Source: JBIOJM01 sp044450785
GTDB lineage: Bacteria > Planctomycetota > Planctomycetia > Isosphaerales > Isosphaeraceae
DNA length: 48,144 nt
Direction of reading: 5' to 3'
Assembly (NCBI GenBank): GCA_044450785.1
Contig: JBIOJM010000027.1
Span: forward strand, 1-48,144
Numbering within the stretch: the first letter of the stretch is position 1; every line of letters starts with the position of its first letter. A program made the position numbers and the translations under genes. Under the pieces are notes generated by a model, which saw only the letters and a program-made list of their open reading frames with translations, had not been told where the DNA came from and made no database searches. Below, one piece after another: positions 8,974 through 17,190 of the stretch.

Positions 8974-11210
8974 ATCGGAATAATGATTCCGAGCCCCCGG
9001 TCTCCCTCGTCTCCGTCGCCGGTAGCGACGGCATCACTTCCAATACTCCAAACGCTTGCCCGCGCCGCTCGGATCTCTCCGACGGCTCCGCGTCCGCTCC
9101 CTCCGAGGCAATCAAGCCCCGCGGCCCAACGGCTGTTGCCACTTATCGGTTCCGCGGCCATGCGCTGACGATTACTCCTGGCTATACACATCCGCCGGGG
9201 GCTAGCGCCACGCCCGGTGGCGTAAACTTCGTCCTTATCTCCCGCCATGGTACCGCGGTGAGTCTAATCCTGTTGGAGCCCTTCAGCGGCGAGGTCGACG
9301 CCGAGATCCCCTTCGACCCGCAGATCAACCGCACCGGCGACAACTGGCACGTCCGCGTAGAGGGCCTGCCCGAGGAGTTTTGTTACGGCTACCGCGTTGA
9401 CGGCCCAAAGGGCGGCGGGCATCACTTCGACTTCGCGTCGGTCCTTCTCGACCCCGCCTCTCGGGCCCTTTCGTGCGGTCGGCCTTGGGCCGGGCAGAAC
9501 AGCTTGCCGAGACGAAGCCTAGTGAATCGATCGATGTCGCTGGTCGCCGACGATATCAGCCCGCGCATTCCCCGCGAGGACACGATCCTGTACGAGCTGC
9601 ATATCCGCGGTTTCACGGTCGACCCCTCCTCCGGCGTGCGGCACCCCGGCACTTTCGCTGGCCTGATCGAGAAGATCGCGTACCTCAAGGAGCTGGGCAT
9701 CACCACGGTCGAGCTTCTGCCAATTGGCGAATTCGACGAGCTGGACTGCCCGCTCGTCAACCCCATCTCAGGCGAACGGCTGCGCAACTTCTGGGGCTAC
9801 AACACGATCGCCTTCGCGGCCCCCAAGGCAGCCTACGCCAGCAACCCAGAGCGATGCGCCCCGTGGGAAGAGTTCCGCCGGATGGTCCGTGCCTTCCACG
9901 ACGCGGGAATTGAGGTGATCGTCGACGCCGTCTTCAACCACACCGCCGAGGGAGGCGAAGGGGGCACCACGTACAGTTTCCGGGGCATCGATAACTGCCT
10001 CTATTACCTGCTCGACGACCAGGGCCACTACCTAAACTTCACCGGCTGCGGCAACACACTCAACAGCAACCATCCGGTGGTCCGCAACTACTTGCTGAAC
10101 TGCCTGCACGACTGGGTGGCCGAGGCTGGGGTTGATGGGTTCCGCTTCGACCTAGCCTCTCTCCTTGGGCGTGATCAGCGCGGCCAGATCATGGTCGAAC
10201 CGCCGGTGGTGGAGCGAATCTCAGAAGACTCACTCTTGGCCGGCACCAAGCTGATCGCCGAGCCTTGGGACGTCGAGGCACACCGGCTCGGGCGATTTCC
10301 CAGCGGGGCGCGATGGTTGGCGTGGAATAGCCGATACCGCGACGACGTCCGCCGCTTCTGGCGCGGCGACGCGGGCATGATTTCGAGCCTGGCGACCCGA
10401 CTCTGCGGTAGCGAGGATCTCTTTCCAGGCGTCGGGCCGCTGTATTCGCTCAACTTCGTGACCTGCCACGATGGATTTACGCTGTGCGATCTGGTCTCCT
10501 ACGACTACAAGCACAACGAGGCCAACGGCGAGGGCAATCGGTACGGCGTGGACGACAATTTCAGTTGGAACTGCGGTGTCGAGGGGCCGACCGACGACCC
10601 CGAGATCGTGGCCCTGCGGCGGCGCCAGGCGCGCAACCTGATCGCCACGCTGCTGATATCCCAAGGTGTACCGATGCTCCCGGGAGGCGACGAGTTCCTC
10701 CGCACCCAGGCCGGTAACAATAACGCCTGGTGCCAGGACAATAAGACGTCCTGGGTCGAATGGACGCTGGCCGAGGAGAACGCGGACTTCCTGCTATTCG
10801 TCCGTCGGATGATCGCGTTGCGCAAGCGGCACCCGGCCCTGCGACGGCGGACGTTTTTTCAGGGCAGCGCCGGTGGTCATCCGCCCGACATCGTCTGGCA
10901 CGGGGTCGAGCCCTGCCGGCCGGACTTCTCGCCCGAGAGCCATTCGCTGGCCTTCGCTCTCGACGGTCGCCGCGTCGACGGTCACAAAACGGTCGACCGC
11001 GACCTCTACATCGCCATGAGCGCGTGGAAAGAGCCGCTCTCGTTCACGATTCCTGGGTCGCCCTCCGGCCGCCGCTGGCGCCGGGCGGTCGACACCGCGT
11101 TGTCGTCGCCGGAGGATGCGCTCGGCTCGGATGAAGGACCCGTCATCCCCGTGCTACACGCGTACCGCGTCGAGCCACACTCGCTGATCGTCCTCGTATC
11201 CGAGGCGTGA
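8970..11210 (+). CDS. glgX: glycogen debranching enzyme GlgX (second copy)
   Basis: A 746-residue GH13 debranching enzyme paralogous to the one at 6186 but clearly diverged. It carries an extra ~55-residue Ser/Pro-rich N-terminus before the CBM48-like domain. Catalytic elements are intact: DAVFNHTAEGGEGG (region I), nucleophile D394 in GFRFDLAS, acid/base E431 in IAEPWD and D501 in CHDGF. The ATG overlaps the end of the PHP remnant by 4 bases (ATGA), so translation may be coupled to that frame. A perfect hairpin spans its stop codon. Two debranching enzymes side by side suggest a glycogen-turnover locus, though no glgA, glgB or glgP is in the window. Confidence 0.92.
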   Translation: MNRNNDSEPPVSLVSVAGSDGITSNTPNACPRRSDLSDGSASAPSEAIKPRGPTAVATYRFRGHALTITPGYTHPPGASATPGGVNFVLISRHGTAVSLILLEPFSGEVDAEIPFDPQINRTGDNWHVRVEGLPEEFCYGYRVDGPKGGGHHFDFASVLLDPASRALSCGRPWAGQNSLPRRSLVNRSMSLVADDISPRIPREDTILYELHIRGFTVDPSSGVRHPGTFAGLIEKIAYLKELGITTVELLPIGEFDELDCPLVNPISGERLRNFWGYNTIAFAAPKAAYASNPERCAPWEEFRRMVRAFHDAGIEVIVDAVFNHTAEGGEGGTTYSFRGIDNCLYYLLDDQGHYLNFTGCGNTLNSNHPVVRNYLLNCLHDWVAEAGVDGFRFDLASLLGRDQRGQIMVEPPVVERISEDSLLAGTKLIAEPWDVEAHRLGRFPSGARWLAWNSRYRDDVRRFWRGDAGMISSLATRLCGSEDLFPGVGPLYSLNFVTCHDGFTLCDLVSYDYKHNEANGEGNRYGVDDNFSWNCGVEGPTDDPEIVALRRRQARNLIATLLISQGVPMLPGGDEFLRTQAGNNNAWCQDNKTSWVEWTLAEENADFLLFVRRMIALRKRHPALRRRTFFQGSAGGHPPDIVWHGVEPCRPDFSPESHSLAFALDGRRVDGHKTVDRDLYIAMSAWKEPLSFTIPGSPSGRRWRRAVDTALSSPEDALGSDEGPVIPVLHAYRVEPHSLIVLVSEA

Positions 11211-11231
11211 CCGGTCGACGACCGGTCACGC
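11205..11231 (+). terminator. perfect 12-bp hairpin spanning the second glgX stop codon
   Basis: The arms GCGTGACCGGTC and GACCGGTCACGC are exact complements around a GAC loop, and the TGA stop of glgX lies inside the left arm. There is no T-tract after it, so it may be a transcript-end stabiliser rather than a classic intrinsic terminator. Confidence 0.5.
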
Positions 11232-11833
11232 TCAGTTGCGGGCTGTTCGAATGGAAAGGACGGCGGATCGTCCCTCCGATCAAGAATCGACGGACCCCGA
11301 TCTCGGCCCAAGACTTGCCGACATCGTCGGCCAAGCGGAAAAGTACCGTTGTACAACGGTCACTCGACCGATGCGAGGAAATGGAAAGGCAGCGCGCAGT
11401 GTACCGAGCTCACCGGCTCGAAGTGAACGACCCGAAAAAGCACGGACCGGGATTCCACTCCGCCGCAAGCTCCGTTCTCCTTTACGCCGAAATTGACGAT
11501 GCATCATAGAACCAGTTACCCAGCCCATTACCGTTTCCATTTCCTCTCCCCTTTCCTCGCCACCTGTGAACATCCATTAACGATCTCGCGGGCTGACCCC
11601 TGTTTGTGCCTACACTCAAACGGAACTTGCCTTTATGCCGAATAAAGGACATTGGGTTGTATCCGAAGGGCCGAAAAGGCCCCTGGAGAGCCGTTCTGTT
11701 TGCCGGCCCTCCGGATACAACCTTCTTCATTTCTACCTTTATCGCGTCGCCGGCCCGGGCACCGACGAAGCGGCTCCGCTTGGTAATGCCGGACAGCCGT
11801 GCTAACACGGGTATTTAAAGGAGATTTTCTAGC
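11232..11833. other. 602-base non-coding stretch with palindromes
   Basis: I see no convincing gene here; short frames lack family similarity and ribosome sites. The stretch holds a perfect 16-bp palindrome, ACCGTTGT/ACAACGGT, at 11345-11360. It also has a 13-bp inverted pair, GAGGAAATGGAAA at 11375-11387 and its complement at 11534-11546, and the large inverted repeat listed separately. A pyrimidine-rich strand runs at about 11531-11560. Confidence 0.5.
11655..11722. repeat. 19-bp inverted repeat with 30-base loop
   Basis: The left arm 11655-11673 (GGTTGTATCCGAAGGGCCG) pairs with the right arm 11704-11722 at 18 of 19 positions. The size resembles a small interspersed palindromic element. 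It lies ~110 bases upstream of the broken ParD-like gene. A role as terminator is possible but no T-run follows. Confidence 0.55.
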
Positions 11834-12164
11834 ATGACAATACACTTATAAAAAGAGCTCGAGCAGATTGTGCATAACGCGGGCCGGACGCTACGCCACC
11901 GCGGACGATGTGGTCGATGACGCCCGGACCCGGCTCAGGCAAGCGATGCGGAAGGATGCCGTGATGTCCGATCGGCGTACCAAGCTTGCAAAGCCTGCCC
12001 AGCCCAAGAAGAAACTGCTCATCGAGGCCGAACTTCAACAACGAATGCTGGAAATCGGCTTGATGAGCCAGCTCTCCGATACCGCCGCCGACCTTGACGG
12101 TCCCGACGACCAGCCGATCACCATCAAGGGGCTGATCGTCGAACTGAACTCCTCGGCATCGTGA
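11834..12164 (+). pseudogene. broken ParD-like antitoxin gene
   Basis: A strong ribosome site (AAGGAG, 11818-11823) precedes ATG 11834. Translation gives MTIHL, a TAA stop at codon 6, then KELEQIVHNAGR. After a frameshift near 11880 the family sequence continues as RAGRYATADDVVDDARTRLRQA, then ELQQRMLEIGLMSQL and PDDQPITIKG. The first part matches ParD-like ribbon-helix-helix antitoxins. The second matches the tail of planctomycete antitoxin-like proteins, which usually ends with EPLSE-type residues that are replaced here by an unrelated sequence. With a nonsense codon, a frameshift, an altered tail and no toxin gene downstream, this is a dead toxin-antitoxin locus. A 98-codon TTG-started frame from 11868 could still yield a product. 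Confidence 0.6.
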
Positions 12165-12167
12165 CGT

Positions 12168-12220
12168 GGGACAGCCGCCCTCGGCTGTCGTGGCTTGAAA
12201 CAGTCGAGGGCGGCTGTTCC
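12168..12220 (+). terminator. 21-bp stem-loop after the broken antitoxin
   Basis: The left arm 12168-12188 (GGGACAGCCGCCCTCGGCTGT) pairs with 12200-12220 at 19 of 21 positions around an 11-base loop, followed by the A-rich AAATAAAACA. It sits between a plus-strand remnant and a minus-strand remnant, where a bidirectional terminator would be expected. It could also be a dispersed palindromic repeat. Confidence 0.5.
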
Positions 12221-12240
12221 AAATAAAACATCAACGATCC

Positions 12241-12459
12241 TCAATTGTCCAAGTTGTTTTGTGAGACCGTGGGCTGCTTCGCCTCGAGAACGTCTCGCCA
12301 GAAGGCGGGCACCCCGCGGTACGCCGCCTGATAGGTCGCCTCAAGCGGGATGTTGATGTAGAAATCGGAGTCGAGGAACAAGTTGAGATGAATGATCCAG
12401 GCAGAATGAAAGTCGCGGAAAATCCCGGCATCCACGTTCGTCCAGTCGTGTACGGGCAT
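12241..12459 (-). pseudogene. internally deleted planctomycete hypothetical protein (MPVHDW family)
   Basis: The N-terminus MPVHDWTNVDAGIFRDFHSAWI is the well-conserved start of a planctomycete hypothetical family normally a few hundred residues long. After about 26 residues the sequence passes straight into LEATYQAAYRGVPAFWRDVL, which I recall as C-terminal sequence of such proteins. The simplest reading is an in-frame deletion of the middle, leaving 72 residues. The start at 12459 is chosen because the conserved Met begins there; a frame extension to 12513 is not conserved. Function of the family is unknown. Confidence 0.45.
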
Positions 12460-12550
12460 GGCGATCGCTCCGGAAAACGCTCCAAGCGCATTATACGGGA
12501 TCACGGGTACCAAAGTCCGCTGGTATCCCCAGACCGAGCATGACCGCGCG

Positions 12551-12856
12551 TCAGACCTCCACCCAGACCTCGTCGCCTCTCACCTCGCAGCGAAACCGGT
12601 GCACCCCCTGGCCGCGGACGGTCGTGCAGCGTCCGTCGGCCAGCTTGAATCGCCATTGGTGGAGCGGGCAGACCACCTCGCATCCCTCGATCCATCCGTG
12701 CCCCAGGGAACCTCCCGAATGAGGACAACGGCCGGAAAGGGCGACGAGGTCGTCGCCGACTCGAAAGACCGCCAGCCGCATTCCGGCGGCGTCCAGCGAA
12801 CGGCCTCGCCCGACCGGGACCTCATTCAACCGGCAGACAGCGACCCACTCGGCCAT
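12551..12856 (-). CDS. small Rieske [2Fe-2S] ferredoxin
   Basis: A 101-residue stand-alone Rieske protein. The cluster ligands are C44 and H46 in CPHSGG and C63 and H66 in CPLHQW, with the normal spacing for a [2Fe-2S] site. The fold covers the whole protein and there is no signal peptide, so it is cytosolic. Such proteins pass electrons to oxygenases or act like the small subunit (NirD) of nitrite reductase. No oxygenase or reductase subunit is nearby, so the partner is unknown. It is divergent from the NHL gene at 12994. Confidence 0.88.
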   Translation of the reverse strand: MAEWVAVCRLNEVPVGRGRSLDAAGMRLAVFRVGDDLVALSGRCPHSGGSLGHGWIEGCEVVCPLHQWRFKLADGRCTTVRGQGVHRFRCEVRGDEVWVEV

Positions 12857-12993
12857 GAATCCACGCCTCTCCCAAGGGGCGGGAACCTGGAAACCGAACA
12901 GCCTAGGACTTGCGTCCGAGGTGCATGATCCAGTAAATTCTACCTAAACAAGGCTTTGCTCCAAAGCTGAGACGGCGAACGAGGAACGGTCAC

Positions 12994-13954
12994 GTGGGCT
13001 GGTCGACGGGGATAGAACGAGACTGCGGCATTCTCTTGAATCGACGTCGCCTGCTGGGTGTGACGGGGCTTTTCCTGGTTGCGCACGCGGGCTGTGATCT
13101 ACCGGCCCGGTCGGCGCCGGATCTGGTCTGGGGCGTTCATGGCGTTAAACCCGGGCATTTGCACAAGCCGCGCGCCGCCACGTTTGACGCGAAGGACCAC
13201 CTCTATCTTGCCGACTTGACCGATCGGATCCAGGTGTTCGACCGGGACGGCGCGTATCTCCGCGGCTGGCGGACGCCTCGGTTCAACGTGGACGGGCCGA
13301 GCGGCTTGACCATCGACCGCTTTGGCCGCTTGCTGGTGGCCGACACTCATTATTATCGCGTGCTTGTTTATTCCGGAGCGGGCGATCTCGTTTTCCAGAT
13401 CGGCGACGGAGTTCAGGGTTCGACGCCGGGCCGGTTCGGATATCCGACCGACGTGGTGATCGACCGCGCGGGCAACTTTTACGTTGCCGAATATGGCGAG
13501 AACGACCGGATCCAGGTCTTTTCTCCGGAGGGGACGTGGCTGCGCCAGTGGGGAGGGCCACGGCTACGAGCCCGGTGAGTTCCTCAAGCCGCGTGCCCTG
13601 GCCATCGACGAAAAAGACCGGCTCTTCGTCGCCGATAGTTGCAACCACCGGATTCAGGTCTTCGACACGCAGGGAAAACTCCTTGACTCATGGGGGTCGC
13701 GTGGGGCACGAGCCGGCGAGATGAGTTATCCTTACGACCTGTCGATCGGCCCTGACCACTGTCTCTACGTCTGTGAGTACGGCAACCACCGCGTGCAGAA
13801 GTTCACGCTCGAAGGCAAGCCCCTGGGGCTCTGGGGGAGTGCGGGGCGGGGGCCCGGGCAGCTTTACAACCCTTATGCTCTTGCGATCGACAGCCTGTGC
13901 AGCGTGTCGGTCGTCGACTCGAACAACCATCGTGTGCAGCGTTTCCGAATGTAA
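12994..13954 (+). pseudogene. NHL-repeat lipoprotein, interrupted by a one-base frameshift
   Basis: A GTG start at 12994 follows AGGA by eight bases. The N-terminus has an RRRLL segment, a hydrophobic stretch and a lipobox ending in AHAGC, so this is a lipoprotein. NHL beta-propeller blades follow (KDHLYLADLTDRIQVFDRDG, FGRLLVADTHYYRVLVY). At about 13550-13557, in TGGGGAGGGCC, one extra G moves the reading frame: the first frame ends at 13578, while QWGG-HGYEPGEFLKPRALAID continues one frame away to 13954 with further blades. Restored, it would be a ~320-residue six-bladed propeller. The G-run makes a sequencing error possible. It heads the vWA/MoxR operon, 23 bases before the next gene. Confidence 0.75.
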
Positions 13955-13977
13955 GGACGGCCACGGGGAACAAGGCG

Positions 13978-16900
13978 ATGAACCTGGGCAACTGGTCGAT
14001 TTCGGTCGGCAACCCCTGGTGGCTGCTTCTGATTCCGTTGCTGTTGCCTCCCTTGATCTGGACAAGCTTTCGCAGCCTGGCCGGGTTGGGCCCGGTGCGC
14101 CGGGGGCTGGCAATCTTGTTTCGGACGGCCGTGATCACGCTGATCGTGCTGGCCCTGGCCGAGCTGCAGACGATTCGTCGCTCCGAGCGGTTGGCGACGA
14201 TCTTCCTGCTCGACGCCTCGTACAGCATGCCCCGCGAACAGCAGAAGGCGGCGCTCCAGTACGTTTCGGAGGCGTCGAAGAAACGCCTCAAGGATGACCT
14301 GGCCGGCGTCGTGGTCTTCGGCAGGGAGCCACGGGTCGAGATCCCTCCCGCTCCGAGCGAGCTGAATCTGCTGGGTATCGAGAGCACGATCGACCCCGAG
14401 AACACCGACCTTGGGGCGGCCGTGAAGCTGGCCTTGGCGAGCTTTCCCGAGGACACGGCGCGGCGGATCGTGGTGCTCTCGGACGGCAACGAGAATCGGG
14501 GCAACTTGTTCGAGCAGGCGCTCTCCGCGAAGTCGCTGGGAGTGCAGGTCGACGTCGTGCCGATCGACTATTACTACGACCGCGAAGTCCTGGTCGAGAA
14601 GGTCTCGATTCCTCCGGACGTCAAGAAGGGCGAGACGGTCAACATCAACGTCGTGATTCGCGCCAGCGAGCCGACGAGCGGGACCCTGCAGATTTTTCAG
14701 AAGGCGGACAATTACCGGGCACCGGCCCTCGGCAACGAGCACCCGGAGCCGATCGAGCTGCAGCGGGGCATCAACGTCAAGACGCTCAAGCAGCTCATCA
14801 CCGAGCCGAACTTCTACACGTTCTCGGCCGAGTTCATCCCCGACAAGGGGAGCGGCGATCGCCGGGCGATCAACAACGTCGCGGAAGGGTTTACCCACGC
14901 GCGGGGCAAGGCCCAGGTGCTGTTGATCGAAGGGACGCGCGGCGAGCACGCCGAGCTGGTGAAGGCCCTGCGCGAGAAGGAGATCGAGGTCAAGGTGCTG
15001 GCGGCCCCCAAGATCGACGGCACGGGGGGGGTCGGCGGCGACCCCTTGCCGACGGACCTGGCCCAGCTTCAACCGTACGACACCGTGATCCTGGGCAATG
15101 TGCCCAAGGAAGCCTTCACCGAGAGCCAGCACCAGCTCCTGGCGTCCAACTGCCACGACATGGGATCGGGGCTGGTCATGCTGGGCGGCGGCGACAGCTT
15201 CGGCGCCGGCGGCTGGATGAACACGCCGGTCGAGAAGGCGCTGCCGGTCGACATGCAGATCAAGGCGATCAAGGTGCAGGGAATCGGCGCCATGGCGCTC
15301 ATCATGCACGCCAGCGAAATCCCCGAGGGGAATTACTGGCAGGCGGTCGTGGCCAAGGCCGCCATCGGCGCACTTTCAAGCTACGACTACGCCGGGCTCC
15401 TGCACTGGGAAGGGCAGGAAGCCTGGCTCTTCACGCTGCGGCCGATCGGCTCCGGGCGAGCCAGCATGCTCCGCGCCATCGACCGCATGACTCCCGGCGA
15501 CATGCCGGACTTCGATCCGTCGCTCCTGATGGCGATGAAAGGCTTGAACTCGATCAAGGACGCGATGAGCAAGCACATCGTGGTCATCAGCGACGGCGAC
15601 CCGACTCCGCCGAGCCCGCGGGTCGTGAAACAGCTCGCCGACAGCAAGGTCACGGTCACGACGATCCTGACCGCCGCTCACGGCAGCGATCTCGGCGCGG
15701 TCAGGGTGATGCAAAACCTGGCCAAGGCTACCAAGGGACGCTTCTACAACGTCACCAACCCCAAGGCGCTGCCCCGGATCTATCAGAAGGAAGCCCGTTC
15801 GATTTCGCGGCCGCTCATCTTCGAGCAACAGACCCCCTGGCAGCCCAAGATCAACTATCCGATCACGGAGCCGGTGATGGGTCTTTCCGAAGAAATTCCC
15901 GCGATCACGGGCGTCGTTTTGACCTCTCCCAAGGAGAACGAGCTGGTCGAGATCCCGATCGTCTCGCCGTTGCCGGCCGGCCAGCTCAATCCGGTGCTCG
16001 CGCACTGGACATACGGCCTGGGCCGCTCGGTCGCCTTCACGTCGGACGCCGGACGGCGGTGGGCCAAGACCTGGCCCGACTGGCAGAGCTACGCCGCGTT
16101 CTGGTCGCAGGTGATCCGCTGGTCGATGAGGCCGGCGGACCGCGGAAACCTCACGCTCAACGTCCGGCGGGACCAAGGGCGGATCAAGGTCGTGGTCGAC
16201 GCGCTCGACAAGAACAACGAGTTCCTCAATTTTCTCCAGGTCCAGGGAAACGTCGTCGACCCCGACCTGAAGTCCGCGCCGGTCGTCCTGGAGCAGACGG
16301 CGCCGGGGCGTTACGAGGCGACGATCGAGAACGCCGAGTCGAGCGGCAACTACTTCGTGAACCTCGGGTACCGCGGTCCCGACAAGGTGCAGGGAGTGAT
16401 CTCGTCCGGCGTGTCGGTCCCCTACTCCGACGAGTACCGAGAGCTGCGGTCCAACCCGACGACCCTCGAGTCATTGGCCGCGGTGACGGACGGCCAGGTC
16501 ATCTCGTGGAAGCTCGGTTCGGATGGGCTGGTCGATCTCGGTCGCACGCTCCAGGGGGTGGACCATTTCCGCCGCGACCCGCGTCTCTTGAATCCCCGCG
16601 CGTTCGCGGCCCTGTGGCCGGCACTGTTGTGGCTGGCGGCCTGCTTGTTCCTGGGCGACGTGGCCGTCCGCCGGATCGCGGTGGATGTCGACTGGATCAA
16701 GCAGAGCGTCGCCAACGAGTGGAGGAAGCTGCGCGGCCAGGAGACCGCGACCGCGAGCGAATACATGGACAAGCTCAGGAGCCGCAAGGCCGAAGTCGAT
16801 CTTCAGCTCGATCGCCCGCGCACCGCGCCGCGCCCGGACAGGTCCGCGCTACCCTTGCCGGACGCGGCGCCGGCCGGTCCGATCGGCGAACCGATCCTGG

Positions 16901-17073
16901 AAGGGGCGGAGGCCATGGCGGTCGCCGTCGCAGCGCGCGAGGCAGAGAAGGCCGGGCGCCCCAGCCTCGCCGTGGCGGCTCAAGAGACCGAGAAACAGAG
17001 CTACACCGACCGCTTGAAGAGGGCCAAGCAGCGCGTCTGGGAAGAGCGGGAAAATGAGCATGGGAAGACCTAG
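13978..17073 (+). CDS. large membrane protein with von Willebrand A and amidotransferase-like domains
   Basis: A 1031-residue protein starting at ATG 13978 (just after AAGG), not at the upstream in-frame ATG inside the NHL gene. Two membrane helices (~14-30 and 44-62) precede a vWA domain with an intact MIDAS DxSxS (D79, S81, S83). A class I glutamine amidotransferase-like region follows (PYDTVILGNV... GSGLVMLGGGDSFGAGGW), with no obvious catalytic Cys. Then comes a second vWA-like stretch (KHIVVISDGDP), a beta-rich part, a C-terminal membrane helix (ALLWLAACLFLGDVAV) and a charged cytoplasmic tail. Such proteins accompany MoxR/DUF58 in planctomycetes. It probably binds a metal-dependent partner in the envelope and is remodelled by the MoxR ATPase that follows (inference). 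Confidence 0.85.
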   Translation: MNLGNWSISVGNPWWLLLIPLLLPPLIWTSFRSLAGLGPVRRGLAILFRTAVITLIVLALAELQTIRRSERLATIFLLDASYSMPREQQKAALQYVSEASKKRLKDDLAGVVVFGREPRVEIPPAPSELNLLGIESTIDPENTDLGAAVKLALASFPEDTARRIVVLSDGNENRGNLFEQALSAKSLGVQVDVVPIDYYYDREVLVEKVSIPPDVKKGETVNINVVIRASEPTSGTLQIFQKADNYRAPALGNEHPEPIELQRGINVKTLKQLITEPNFYTFSAEFIPDKGSGDRRAINNVAEGFTHARGKAQVLLIEGTRGEHAELVKALREKEIEVKVLAAPKIDGTGGVGGDPLPTDLAQLQPYDTVILGNVPKEAFTESQHQLLASNCHDMGSGLVMLGGGDSFGAGGWMNTPVEKALPVDMQIKAIKVQGIGAMALIMHASEIPEGNYWQAVVAKAAIGALSSYDYAGLLHWEGQEAWLFTLRPIGSGRASMLRAIDRMTPGDMPDFDPSLLMAMKGLNSIKDAMSKHIVVISDGDPTPPSPRVVKQLADSKVTVTTILTAAHGSDLGAVRVMQNLAKATKGRFYNVTNPKALPRIYQKEARSISRPLIFEQQTPWQPKINYPITEPVMGLSEEIPAITGVVLTSPKENELVEIPIVSPLPAGQLNPVLAHWTYGLGRSVAFTSDAGRRWAKTWPDWQSYAAFWSQVIRWSMRPADRGNLTLNVRRDQGRIKVVVDALDKNNEFLNFLQVQGNVVDPDLKSAPVVLEQTAPGRYEATIENAESSGNYFVNLGYRGPDKVQGVISSGVSVPYSDEYRELRSNPTTLESLAAVTDGQVISWKLGSDGLVDLGRTLQGVDHFRRDPRLLNPRAFAALWPALLWLAACLFLGDVAVRRIAVDVDWIKQSVANEWRKLRGQETATASEYMDKLRSRKAEVDLQLDRPRTAPRPDRSALPLPDAAPAGPIGEPILEGAEAMAVAVAAREAEKAGRPSLAVAAQETEKQSYTDRLKRAKQRVWEERENEHGKT

Positions 17074-17104
17074 TGACCGATCGTGCCGGGACCACCCCCC
17101 CTGG

Positions 17105-17125
17105 CCCCCCCTTCGCAAGGGGGGG
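17105..17125. repeat. GC-rich palindromic repeat between vWA and moxR
   Basis: CCCCCCCTT and AAGGGGGGG form a perfect 9-bp stem around CGC, inside a longer C-run/G-run block (17094-17143). This looks like a dispersed palindromic intergenic element. It would form a very stable RNA hairpin inside the operon and could reduce read-through or protect the upstream mRNA. Confidence 0.55.
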
Positions 17126-17190
17126 AAAAGGAGGTGCCCCCCCTTGACATGCGGAACTCTCAAAGAATCTCCAAGAAAGGATCGTTGTCG

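Noticed and set aside
11207..11509. 100-codon frame starting in the second glgX stop hairpin
   Set aside because: Starts within the glgX stop codon, runs across palindromes and shows no conserved features.
13873..15309. Long open frame (478 codons) on the minus strand under the vWA/amidotransferase gene
   Set aside because: It is antisense to a gene with clear domains; the His/Arg/Asp/Gly-rich composition is typical of reverse-strand reading of GC-rich codons.
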